Of a DNA stretch of 64,000 nt, positions 58,701 through 62,717 are shown piece after piece. The stretch's first letter is position 1; each line of letters starts with the position of its first letter. Source of the DNA: an uncultured Clostridia bacterium (GTDB taxonomy: Bacteria > Bacillota > Clostridia > Christensenellales > UBA1242); assembly GCA_937925475.1 (NCBI GenBank), contig CALEWH010000022.1, positions 62,001 through 126,000 on the forward strand. Reading direction: 5' to 3'. Under the pieces are notes generated by a model. It saw nothing but the letters and a program-made list of their open reading frames with translations. It did no database searches and was not told the origin of the DNA. The position numbers and the translations under genes were made by a program.

Positions 58701-60219
58701 ACTTGTAGTTTGTTTTTGTGTCGTATACTTCTGGACTCGAATTGCTAGATGTGCGCGACCAACCACCAAAATAGTATCCGTCTCTAACAATTTGAGGCAT
58801 GCTTGCAATGTCTCTCAATTTGTCAAATCCATTTTCACTTACTGGTTGGTTGTCATATGTCTTGTTGTTGTATTTGTACGAGATGTGAAGATATTCTTCC
58901 CAGTTGGCATACAAAATATATGTCCTGACCCCAGGCTCCAAAAATGAAAAACCAGGGTCACGATTTGTGTAATAGTCATCAAAGTCTTCGGGATCAAATT
59001 GGGTTTGAGAATTGTATTCTACTCCACCGTTCTTCTCAGTAAACCAGCCCAAAAACTTGTGCGATACTATCGAAGTGTTTGTGCTATAATACACTCTGCC
59101 TTCAAGTAACTCGTTGCTATACACTCCACCGTCGATAGTGCCCATTTTGGCTTTATAATAAAAACCTTTTTTGGCTTTGAAATAATCTGAGTTTAGCACA
59201 CTGCCATTTGAATCTGGCACCATTATTGACGAATTGGCAATCGAATATATACTGCCAGGGCGCGCATCTTTGTTTAGACTAAATAGCACATTAAACTTTA
59301 CTACTTGCCATTTTGCAAATAGCACAATAGGTTTTGAATTATCAACATCATGAATAGGAGAAAGGTTTGAATTTGAAAGTTGGTTTAGACCCATATACAC
59401 TTGGTCAAAATTAACCGCTTTTTCAAAGTTTTCATCTAAGTACCAACCTACAAATTGATAATAACCTTTTTCGTTTGAAGGTACTTCTGGTACTTCCATT
59501 TTGTATGAGTATTTGTACGAAAGATATTTGTACAAAAGTTGGTTTTGCGAACTATATCTTACAAAACCATCATTATCTACGACCACATTTGCGTCTTTGC
59601 TAAGGTCTTGTATGTAAAAACTTACATCATAAGTATTTGGTTCCCACACTGCAAACAAGTTTACATTTGACGCAGGCATCAAAAAGTCGCCACCTGCACC
59701 ACACGCTGCGCTGTTTGCGTTTTGAGTAGTGGACCAGCCCGCAAATGTATAACCTAGTTTTGCCGAGTTTAGAGTTATTTTATTGCCATTAAGGACAATC
59801 TCTTCACTGCCATCAGGAGTCTTTACATAATCGTTGATGTGTTTTGTCACAGCGTCATAAATGTCTGTGTACACCACGCCGTCTAAGACACAATTGTATG
59901 TAAGCGAATAGTCGATAGCTTCAAACTTTGCATAAAGTTCGATATCATTACTCAACGCTTCATTATATTGGAATGGGTCGGTACATTCTTGGTCCCTAAA
60001 CCATCCTACAAATCTATAACCTTCTTTTTCAGGTTTTTTAAGCGCCGGTATGCTCGAATTTTTCTTTATTTGGAGCGTATCGTATAGCTCGTTGTCGCTA
60101 ATAAGGTGAATAGAAACCCTAGGATAATAATTGATGTACAACAAAGTAGATACTAGGACTAGTAGCACCAATATTGTGATTAAGATAATATTTATCAACA
60201 ATTTTTTTCGTTTACTCAT
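40735..60219 (-). CDS. Giant membrane-anchored InlB-repeat / BspA-LRR surface protein
   Basis: 6,494 codons without interruption, 30 percent of the window. MSKRKK followed by about 22 hydrophobic residues (7-29) gives an uncleaved signal-anchor; the rest should be outside. Residues about 50-2650 carry at least fifteen InlB-B/Flg_new-type repeats (GYxFxGW...LYAxW). Residues about 2650-5250 are Asn/Ser/Tyr-rich beta-type sequence that I do not recognise. Residues about 5250-6330 are BspA-type leucine-rich repeats (TIGDYGISGCTNLKTL, TIKENAFKNTHLSEVRLP). The last 150 residues hold the Cys pairs CTGC and CRNC. There is no LPxTG, C-terminal membrane helix or dockerin. RBS GGGAG and a strong promoter precede it. 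Adhesion to host or other cells is the usual suggestion for such architectures; here it is inferred. Confidence 0.9.
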   Translation of the reverse strand: MSKRKKLLINIILITILVLLVLVSTLLYINYYPRVSIHLISDNELYDTLQIKKNSSIPALKKPEKEGYRFVGWFRDQECTDPFQYNEALSNDIELYAKFEAIDYSLTYNCVLDGVVYTDIYDAVTKHINDYVKTPDGSEEIVLNGNKITLNSAKLGYTFAGWSTTQNANSAACGAGGDFLMPASNVNLFAVWEPNTYDVSFYIQDLSKDANVVVDNDGFVRYSSQNQLLYKYLSYKYSYKMEVPEVPSNEKGYYQFVGWYLDENFEKAVNFDQVYMGLNQLSNSNLSPIHDVDNSKPIVLFAKWQVVKFNVLFSLNKDARPGSIYSIANSSIMVPDSNGSVLNSDYFKAKKGFYYKAKMGTIDGGVYSNELLEGRVYYSTNTSIVSHKFLGWFTEKNGGVEYNSQTQFDPEDFDDYYTNRDPGFSFLEPGVRTYILYANWEEYLHISYKYNNKTYDNQPVSENGFDKLRDIASMPQIVRDGYYFGGWSRTSSNSSPEVYDTKTNYKFITNAAQMGEKDTFLFANGVRSVSLYPYWKPNEYHIKYDFSINTLADGKVTCIEKDPQNIVFSEYLQAKLLENPVVKYNTKVDGQWENHIVYNAINTQGESNATYVVGSVVYLLCGWALVDSDNKVLATYNDGEMLTASSKQADLYKYSTKVSQARDDGEYTFTIKAIWTTQVVVSFDKGFEDVEGDVPESIKTMTGKNISIPTGPNPTRPYHTFKGWVLAKDRFTSDGVTENYSPATRYVSRNSVAFATDTTLYASWEPIRYTLNIYNTNVDGSRSSRILQVGMTYKDFGVNISKVTLGQIIGYGTDSKTITNPSGYALDGFTLSAGGDVVFANGTDITISTKYDDADGNKVALFDPLKSSTVNIYVKYSIKEYTLSVEVKDPDGNPLEGFETIVIEKVRHGVAVNDFISTNKIKTKISLPDGIVYDYWKISGIDENIDDIDKCYVEIDSDMTITLYTKIETFTLTLSRRNPVTNKLSDPVVYENIAYGTSLNDVSGIDISLENYFGYESGKWYRNGEVINTDEFVVESDVTLVSGYDAKEINIIYHKSTDSSETVAKTVTVPFAQNFNLPDQSLDDGFKVENMALNKWTLIDGKDFGKTFEDVELSLKYLAEKLGISEEDVTLLFSDVDGTLTLDLYASYAQLYYLSFATSDGTFRYEGSSSKKVQYVSGDEIDLISFVRDNISSVVASTGYVYDRYWKVVGDDDSKFDITEVKYGYTITKDIEIIPVIEKEKYTIQFVAVYGDNDAPVIENSTLSNKTLGDSFNIPSSDDIQNILVHNGVSYRALKWYLNNNAYEMGASITIDESIIEGGSTYIVVRLQMAKLRSFTYYVSKNGVTDPTITGATGDVIKVGLDSEGKAFDLNKDAYSDVLTGWKIGDTVYNIGDEYEITDSTPDVFVAVWETKKITIVYHANNGTNTVKEQEISYGVANSLIAVADTGFVKEMYRITSWKDDNGTTFALGATITLKQNGKYNLYAQWTRVYEIKYTDGKNTIADSELLYEGGVFTLPSADEYATAFIKVGHYINAWKYGNKTFDPGATTDINGLGNPDTKDIVFEVEWGADTLTITIVYTDVNESEYSRNSISIEYGNTPDIDFDTTRQTIYDANGIQYSFVQFKDANNKTYNVVDGKIEVGVVTQTLTLTTVYKKVLKLTYDLSAFGKANQTIDAEDGKVIGAGLNNTPFLEVSDKVAGKVFVGWADQDGNKYKAITSGSGYNYIKNMADHFTITTNVTLSPILLDEYKIVVWENLTNAGEFKDKDEYTLVEEDTNEFVYGDEYVGFVMSGADYVYNPSATTSYDAKFTFVLTSDLASQYLTTKEIHLYPIKTIKVTFVIEATGYSKQEKYKAGKVISLPADATTSDTANAYFDSWELEDGTAVDFGVQNKYYQDTTIRAVYKDFYSVQYKGAESNQSQAAGHDNKKIKLNEEFTLMSESEATAIYQKDGHTLKGFYLCYSEDGVAGDHYGTIVNFAHKFNVSDFLAQNKPNQKDIFVFPAWEKATMTISFASNPDSTEFTYSNSKNYADSKQYTVEAGSTYTVSASDNTWSITFKHITDLTTRTTEEVTVSIKANRVNINYSITNWLFQYSNGWSDETIKNNGEFKYVSNILIGFNYDKDVVSLNVTVRHNDQVVNWEILTVGGQATSSVSDSAESGAMVYTITVKDPSNQNKVYMLDGWYIQGSSGNFVSLSTVSRDDIKVSNGGWTLTITALKDSATLYVNFIDGYVKITQKSEFVDGRDVSQEVSLDGGLTAKYIYGVQIVDKENCNIEEYYPISGSSILSVNPKASLNITYFLETDQNWQLYGIYIVESGQLIEGTWVTASENYDEFRIGYTLTSTTPLTFKFVVVPKTITVSFTGYDGSQIDTKNYEYNARINTLSDVTMPQDQTSNGVKNTFVSWQYDGSDVNLNMVLTSDITINSKWERLYKVVVNNGSSDQEHWLIYRDGTSNLSSANGVYSNFVSLTAVVKNNYSHTGYLIEAYKGGSVIKSNTTKTKLYTSYLKNDFIQSDFDKVDYIKISPTYEKMYTIIVKNEDGSISETLKDKYRVNDIFTVANPTKAGYSFAGWSVSYKTSGNDKTYKISKFDSTSLSNCGISPENDIILSANNQFEIYFTPEFVVNSYNISFATNNESMGSVSSPAVYSINYDTTITFTFDSNGGTAKFVDANGRQVEITYTSLNGNTFTGFYDSLSSAVKLGSSIVFKYENDVVIYGVFKLNPVTVTATLMSKSGSDEYSTELIGGSIKVGNGEAVNGVNNFTTYSSSDTFEFVLTPEKGFKLTSVTYTMGGASAATLSPDASGKYSILLTGDCAIDVLFDALQTSLQMSVNNTTTLTNTPYAYIYSSETDATKIDKTFESLSAQEISTDYYLKEGTVIVNANPDYYSIDKFTYKINGGAETAFSKLRIEEVSTGYKLSFMYQSESIEIIVYIKAKQVEVTYYDMDLSGNKVMGTRYFDYGITLTNDKISANSPKTLVEYRFDKDGNSTTVPTSVVGGLNFKYIWGYKDASGMIVEIGNSGYTLNSDVEIYPISEKHYFLTYEGVHASALTDSFSASNTVNLKKLSLSTGYELAGYKVYLGLNKSVEGITITYNGTNFIYNNEIVNTCDISMFADGHASFASSRDKNDFSIYLEAIEKVKEYEIKFEIESTSAGDGTIEVVGSDGSKETYNKNQTAIYKIPHFYKLQYSVVAGVKTIKVLNASSVVQYTVRYVPASACVCGKLQYNKNNGNWSEINSDTTLAVENTMNFKCIFNNSNGHVDFVFKVDANIPDAWILALTINNGGNNIEYVMGLYDESGNFVERNTSYTTFNRKQLKYSDLKVLRVIMERTKSFTYSIEYNSTYYKNSNISKTYTIINDGSEMINVTASVSWYETNYYTYFYNGSTSEENSDYGHALVHYKNAVKDANNYITGYTPTTVDSTASNFSWYEGDQIYLTLVDVANGYELLGIYDGTNPTTSNKIASKESATNRYVVNKDNKDEYVYVIFQEQTLSFTFAIATSSDIDPKIKVAEKSFKATDIDGFKEYAKGLTTYNGLSFNEYLVSGHIDESLKTKFANIMIGTITYDSVDYYWDISNHIINGVLDASTPVLAVTESAVLVAISTNSTEQGYFTYTDISANRNKLYVQYSSTSTQVQGESVYERVTFKVVKNTSYSNIPSITPKPNGGYKHNGYSITTNGTTQQVESLSGVDATNEANVEVLFVEKSYSVTISVVDNNGNKICDPFTDTYKAKENFNTIRAKLIEYLKSALSSNYGGVNGDGYVYDETNQVFTLLKDCVDEKIYYIIDTKLKLDASNYVKEYDEFLCDCFGPNESKELSIDCTSYAKSSIKLHSTYSNLDKDSNNYVYLYIGQMTRFAEDIEKQTEIYLPEGEFDLGKIFVKCNNNIISLIDCAKYSNNMGCSSIGENSQYSHFKSNNNNYLTLFDFDTETKIRSIINQNGTPTNTSIIIDSTNQVLEEVFIDSYNVNVYIYTIEDDKEVLSKYGVDNWYDDRVMYPFGKCWEGKKIDKNTIIQQLKDVDSAHVDKIYTFAQSNDMYYIDKSKNLTKSPVDDNNGFIVDGNNANYNDVSLAVLVNIIWKTQEFSIVTDPCLSAQTQATINYSITYLQYEQNGIRLFDKVDGIKVKSNNAPYLWDVSAQNWTLNDLYESSNIWTPSGYLFWGYMDYDNGKLISKESGSTYYYNNNGMVEEFSGDSVLFSYGDMKHTIVSCCSYTELRTVYVQENYEVKLGRSVSDILLSKDMKTNNQVETSKGTISYLFGDNPSYKYAYDAYGFKITNITYYNHYGQKQINTNVNISNPIALDVMLNSTIYLTICYSTWYSMDNSSEGMVEIENASSTSINGVSYTTKNLTINTLALDSNEVYIPMNSYYTQYNVPSSNSDYDVNRNNGNHLLLNLDNWCFPKGLKYSIEPQWNNYGIFELKYTQSVDDPANTPGPKDGFTITKKSNSSKILVMKNPKNSYINGSSIISGELDSGELINTNIVGIESFEYKTLSAQVKVNNVNMSIESLKTYALIVNNQKIYGIVYGNSYYLGVNNDTFGTTFRYITINSIIESYRDNIIEEESGLFSGSNSTVNYNGKTKTITSNSNVGDFNIDLTNKDQTIVFEFITKTAQQYTFAINKEFNLKDKKDEKEFDKFRNNIGFIDVDLQHDVGELEGNGKVYGTNRFVDSIQISSDSIIISGYGYDGGIVKLTYEDSKLVINFYESASASIPSKTIYIRIGPEGNSLQSSGSLNKDSGGDITPVPGGGEDISETDYSSIVNFREINITYNLLTSSTTTNNNTAYIGVSYTKIECDSKLLYSVYYRNDIGDDQINKIRTLLINWMKEDVFTSASINQYTYDTVLKRPYYISEAVVRENYVEGVDYLDREKISSELDADSMWSSIKDNNNNKIACYGDYLTANNLFLVLNKDNMDNMKFDRLYGLVGTNNADLFRYSWNESSCEFIPYEDNTLNIVNCTLTISFEKLDTLRELRFDDDGMDSYVDSYGNTKVVEGTSFKVKTRHYYDRTFSWASDYEDLVKNGKGFNRIVYRYLPGQTQDIGFTNNKNFEISNKYASVKLVAKNNKYYTIDASSVIFNTERTAYTIVVFNKEIDKDGYKRFYDNNNKDGYYSQKIYYSTSKEYDAHKDNQTIEYVTVKVNKNNNYKREWYKVANFTTNSANFNTTTYITIITDFSKIKSTKYSTLKDHDNDPQNKDKGFIAIYPVYGPEQDNYDNSIFTYSEDGYSITGWNNTDNAASQKFFTNKPEKLTIPEWNFRGNNAYKINTIDFNDSGHANSAINNYTYKPSDIKFIYIGKNITKINTMTDKYDSSSDILNNTNNKYPSIARLSWSLDGSSKLVGYVVDPYNTNYCSWGCYRSSSPALLSHGMLFDKTKDTLLHCPAYFASGGSWVSYLNGDGSTYEQLAGDDRWDDIQPFETIKTIDPFAFAYKQRMWYDGLYGVCTTLDLTNIEMVGTGAFYGSSGDFARTIEFGSKIEKTGWSLIENKEGSTNKEDSTNVWFMGNVPFLASEEGFYHYYYINNERKTIPRSSEAILRSNPQNSGVFVTVYYQADYDVDCWQYTNISREYAMRTYNSKTLLFSYSSSDENEHIKFVIIEAPASAFYISGGIVKGIKLAQLSSLRSSIMMPLHDVNGNKITGVDYIGLVGSSGNKINQTTTLKNFNTLILNDYSYLGSILSTYNTSTGGSYSPGVTYNTIRFANGLDMTKTIKMGDGVHSPFGDNGAFNVKFVYLERVNEIKNCTTYLPNDTIVTLKLSSTSSVSIGNNALRDMTALSTLSGQMKTIGDYGISGCTNLKTLSGYDENEKGLMLIGMHFADGSGLTEISFSPDLRSVGGHDEDISADKIDTYLCGMSKLEKIKIYGLEDYAKYLYSDGVTSKPNYWTRDGILYGNNTGGLDYDYYLLKVPEAKSVTKINMYTDLTGDMLLGANKIAEGAMANNVSTDVTLYMRAYQIKQINESAFAGSSIKYLTFDCYVGLNSNSLDGAFTGATYLQSITITGGGGGGTSIYSSKDGWLRVANGDDSGRLYYVPENWGGTSGVTFELNCYNCGVTKIHAGSFDYNRSITTINITGTMSSGYDVLTSIDPAAFQNMRAIKSINVDKNQSYASYDGVLLQRLTTTSTSVGTYAYYHYYDILCPDGHVVQTNDIREVSMSANPSVEDGTSLKSIIKNKSIYVENSTEGSLFPYTYISGKQYTCSQCPKWSVIDYASSEYAYVKYNSSVSTAQSYYADGTYSLIYVPQYRGVIREFKENGVLNDETIESDLSVLNLDRDDLVYYNDRYLITTIKENAFKNTHLSEVRLPRTLIEGGIERNAFYNASSYLKRIYTSSINAINVFSSDAISNGLFGSRNSTTYICLLNYKYYSIVGHWTNSNYINLMENTSLNLSGAGSGNTANYNMLKFYYKDTPDNVKLWETFNDKMLFGWLNKNRSYGTIDIGDGRYEIQCTGCERYYAVDENVTDDPLYLFIIRSGYYEWNGYCRNCMLYTDHTGASITPDYGMCLSAQL
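41229..44469 (-). other. BspA-type leucine-rich repeat region of the giant protein
   Basis: Residues about 5250-6330. Repeats of the form I..AF.N...L..I.LP, for example SIGNNALRDMTALSTL and SIDPAAFQNMRAIKSI. Two Cys clusters (CPDGH near 41840 and CSQC near 41660) interrupt the last repeats. Confidence 0.8.
52269..60072 (-). other. InlB-B / Flg_new-type repeat region of the giant protein
   Basis: Residues about 50-2650. Clear units include GYRFVGWFRD, GYTFAGWSTT, YYQFVGWYLD, HKFLGWFTEK, GYYFGGWSRT, YHTFKGWVLA, and later GYSFAGWSVS, each ending in LYAxW-like strands about 40-90 residues on. Units in the second half are more divergent and longer. Confidence 0.85.
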
Positions 60220-60243
60220 GATGTTCTCCCATTTATATATATA

Positions 60244-60272
60244 AATATATATAAAAGTACAATAATTGTCAA
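60244..60272 (-). promoter_or_regulatory. SigA promoter of the giant gene
   Basis: Perfect TTGACA (60272-60267), 17-bp spacer, TATATT (60249-60244), 25 nt before the start codon, in an (AT)-rich 108-bp gap behind gerC. Confidence 0.75.
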
Positions 60273-60327
60273 ACTAAAATCCTAGTATATTTTAAGTTTT
60301 TGCTGGGCAGTCTAAAAACGCCAATTT

Positions 60328-61599
60328 CTAAAACTTGTCTTTAATTTTTATATCCAAAACAATTTGACAGTCCTGCAAATAATCTTCTTCCGAATGGGTC
60401 GACATATATTTTTCCCATTGTTTTGTTTTGCGCTTTGAAAATACATCGACAAACTCCATAATGTCAATATTGTTTTGGCGCGATTTTTCCATAACTCCGT
60501 CTGCACCTTTCTTGATTTTTTCTTTGATTGCGTCCTTAATATTTTCGCCAATGTGAGTTTTTGCATTGTCCATTTGCTCGACACTTGTTTTTGTGTCGCA
60601 TATCTCATAAAGCGCTACAATAAGCGTCATTTCGCATTTTATTGTTGGCTTTCCATCATCAAAATAAAACGAATTTTTATTGATTATCTGGATTATGTCA
60701 AGCCCCACATTTGCATTTGATTTGTCGCTGTCACTAATGTTTTCTAATAACATAAAAGTCGACCTTAATGACTTATTGTATATCTCGTAAAAAAGTGTTT
60801 CTTCTTTATCTATTTCACACACTCTTTTGCCCTTTTTCAAAAACAACAATTTCTCTGTGCCCTTGATTTTTTCTGTCTCTTCGTTTTCGCTTCCGCCACC
60901 CGAATCACTTCCGCCACTTTGTCCGCTTTGTTCGCTCGAATTGCCACTCTCACCACTGCTCTCTTGTCCGCCACCTTGACTCTTATCGTCTTCGGGTTTT
61001 TCTATGTCGTACACATTAAGATATGTGATTCCACTTTTGCCAAAATACATCCGATATATTGTGTCAATATTACTGCCCGCTCCCATTGTAGACTTGTTGT
61101 CTTTTTGCACTAGATTTGTAAGTAAAACTGTCGACAACGATTTTGTGTTTAGCGCAGTCTCCAACATCTTTTTTGCCCCGCCAGCACAGTTTACTATATA
61201 GGCTCTTTTTGTGATGTTGTACTGTCTTACAAAATAGTCAATTGTTTTTGTGATGTCGTCTTCAAGCACTTCATCATTTACTACTATAAAGTCACAGTGT
61301 GCAAGCCCTATGCTCTTGCCGATATTGTGCGACATTTGATTAAAGGCTTCGCCTACCGTTTTGCCCTTGGTCGAAACCAAATACAAATTGCTACTTGGGT
61401 CACTTGTATTGGACGGAACAACCATAAGGCTACTAATTTCGTACTCGTCATCTTTCTTGTCTATCCCGACCGCTGTTATTATCGCCCGTGTATCCGACTC
61501 GGCTTCACGATAAAAGGCTTTTGGGAAAAACACAAGCGCCAAAAGTAAAAACACAATCCACGTTTTGTTTTTGGCAAGTTTTTTGAAAAAATGTTTCAT
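60328..61599 (-). CDS. Ger(x)C-family spore germination protein without lipobox
   Basis: 423 residues. GerC subunits are outer-face lipoproteins of the germinant receptor in the spore inner membrane. The domain starts at TRAIITAVGIDKKDDEYEIS, equivalent to the ALGID block of GerAC, and continues with the family layout to the end. The normal signal ends in a lipobox Cys followed by WD.RE; here the segment reads FFPKAFYREAESDTR with no Cys in the first 100 residues, so it would be a signal-anchored or secreted protein. A Gly/Ser/Glu-rich linker (about residues 209-240) separates two halves. It overlaps gerB by 4 bp (ATGA). Confidence 0.88.
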   Translation of the reverse strand: MKHFFKKLAKNKTWIVFLLLALVFFPKAFYREAESDTRAIITAVGIDKKDDEYEISSLMVVPSNTSDPSSNLYLVSTKGKTVGEAFNQMSHNIGKSIGLAHCDFIVVNDEVLEDDITKTIDYFVRQYNITKRAYIVNCAGGAKKMLETALNTKSLSTVLLTNLVQKDNKSTMGAGSNIDTIYRMYFGKSGITYLNVYDIEKPEDDKSQGGGQESSGESGNSSEQSGQSGGSDSGGGSENEETEKIKGTEKLLFLKKGKRVCEIDKEETLFYEIYNKSLRSTFMLLENISDSDKSNANVGLDIIQIINKNSFYFDDGKPTIKCEMTLIVALYEICDTKTSVEQMDNAKTHIGENIKDAIKEKIKKGADGVMEKSRQNNIDIMEFVDVFSKRKTKQWEKYMSTHSEEDYLQDCQIVLDIKIKDKF

Positions 61600-62717
61600 G
61601 CCTTCACCTTCTTTTGCCTAGTTTTTGGATAGACTGATTTTTGTTTGTTTTTGAAAATTGTAGATGCAATCCAGTACAACGACGGAACAAGCACTTGTAT
61701 AATTACAGACGATATGAAAAAGTAAGGTGATATGATTATTTTAACACCTTGTGCTAGCGAAAAGTACAATCCATACATACAAGCGATAATGATAGCAATT
61801 ATTATTGCATTGTATATATTTTCGTGCTTTACTGTGAAAATGTTTTTTAACATACATTTTGAGCAAAGCAACATAAGTAAGATTTGAAGTATAAGAGTCA
61901 CTGTCCACACGATTATATTTAGCCATTCGAGTCTTCCGTCATCAAGCGGAACTTGCGACTGCAATGGCAAGTCACTAACAGCAAGCGATTGCATGACTGA
62001 CACGTCTCCAAATATGCCCACAAAAACAGTATGGAAAAATATAACGACCAAATCTGCAATAATTATGTACTTATAAATTTTGCGTGCAGACTTGTTTTCG
62101 TACTTTATGTTTCCCGCAAACAAAACAAGTATCAAATAGTCACCAAATCCAAAGTTTGTAGTTATTGTTGCATTTGCGACTGGCGCAAACCCATTTTGCA
62201 AAAATGGTAGGAAATTGTCAATTTCTACCTTAGTTATTGACATAAAGATAGATGTTATTGTCCCAAGCACTATAATTACCCAACAAAGTTCGATCGAACG
62301 CGAATATGATTTTACGCCCTTATTTAGCACAAACCAAGCAAGTGTAAGAATAGGAATAATAAAATAATACCAGTCGAGTTGGTCGTACAAAAGCACAAAA
62401 AAGAAGTTGTGACATTCTTTCATTGCAAGAACTGCTTTTGCTATAAAATACAAAAATAGTAGTAGAAAAATAAATCTACTAAATATCTTTCCAAACACTG
62501 ATTCCATTATGTCTTTAATAGTTTTGTCAGGGTTTTTCTTCATTGCCGAAATCATAACAATAGTAAAAAACATCTCTATCATAAAAGACAATACAACGCT
62601 TAAATATGCATTGTTTTGAGCATATCTAGCGACAAGTGCTGGATATATCAACAATTTTAATGACAATATAGAAACAAACATACATATGCCAACTTGGCGT
62701 TCGGTCGCTTTATACAT
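61596..62717 (-). CDS. GerB-family spore germination permease
   Basis: 373 residues, about ten membrane helices, APC-superfamily fold. Start region KATERQVGICMFVSILSLKLL and the middle ending GFGDYLILVLFAGN are typical of GerAB proteins, the germinant-sensing subunit. RBS AGGAG lies in the end of gerA. Terminates over the gerC start. Confidence 0.92.
   Translation of the reverse strand: MYKATERQVGICMFVSILSLKLLIYPALVARYAQNNAYLSVVLSFMIEMFFTIVMISAMKKNPDKTIKDIMESVFGKIFSRFIFLLLFLYFIAKAVLAMKECHNFFFVLLYDQLDWYYFIIPILTLAWFVLNKGVKSYSRSIELCWVIIVLGTITSIFMSITKVEIDNFLPFLQNGFAPVANATITTNFGFGDYLILVLFAGNIKYENKSARKIYKYIIIADLVVIFFHTVFVGIFGDVSVMQSLAVSDLPLQSQVPLDDGRLEWLNIIVWTVTLILQILLMLLCSKCMLKNIFTVKHENIYNAIIIAIIIACMYGLYFSLAQGVKIIISPYFFISSVIIQVLVPSLYWIASTIFKNKQKSVYPKTRQKKVKA

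Noticed and set aside
40735..60219. Many 60-130 codon plus-strand frames inside the giant gene
   Set aside because: They lack ribosome sites and recognisable content and are antisense by-products of an AT-rich repetitive gene.
40735..60219. Repeats in the giant gene as a CRISPR or DNA tandem array
   Set aside because: Similarity is at protein level only; units vary in length and DNA sequence.
60230..60262. (TA)-rich tract before the giant gene as a replication origin
   Set aside because: It is explained by a TTGACA-17-TATATT promoter; no DnaA-box cluster seen.
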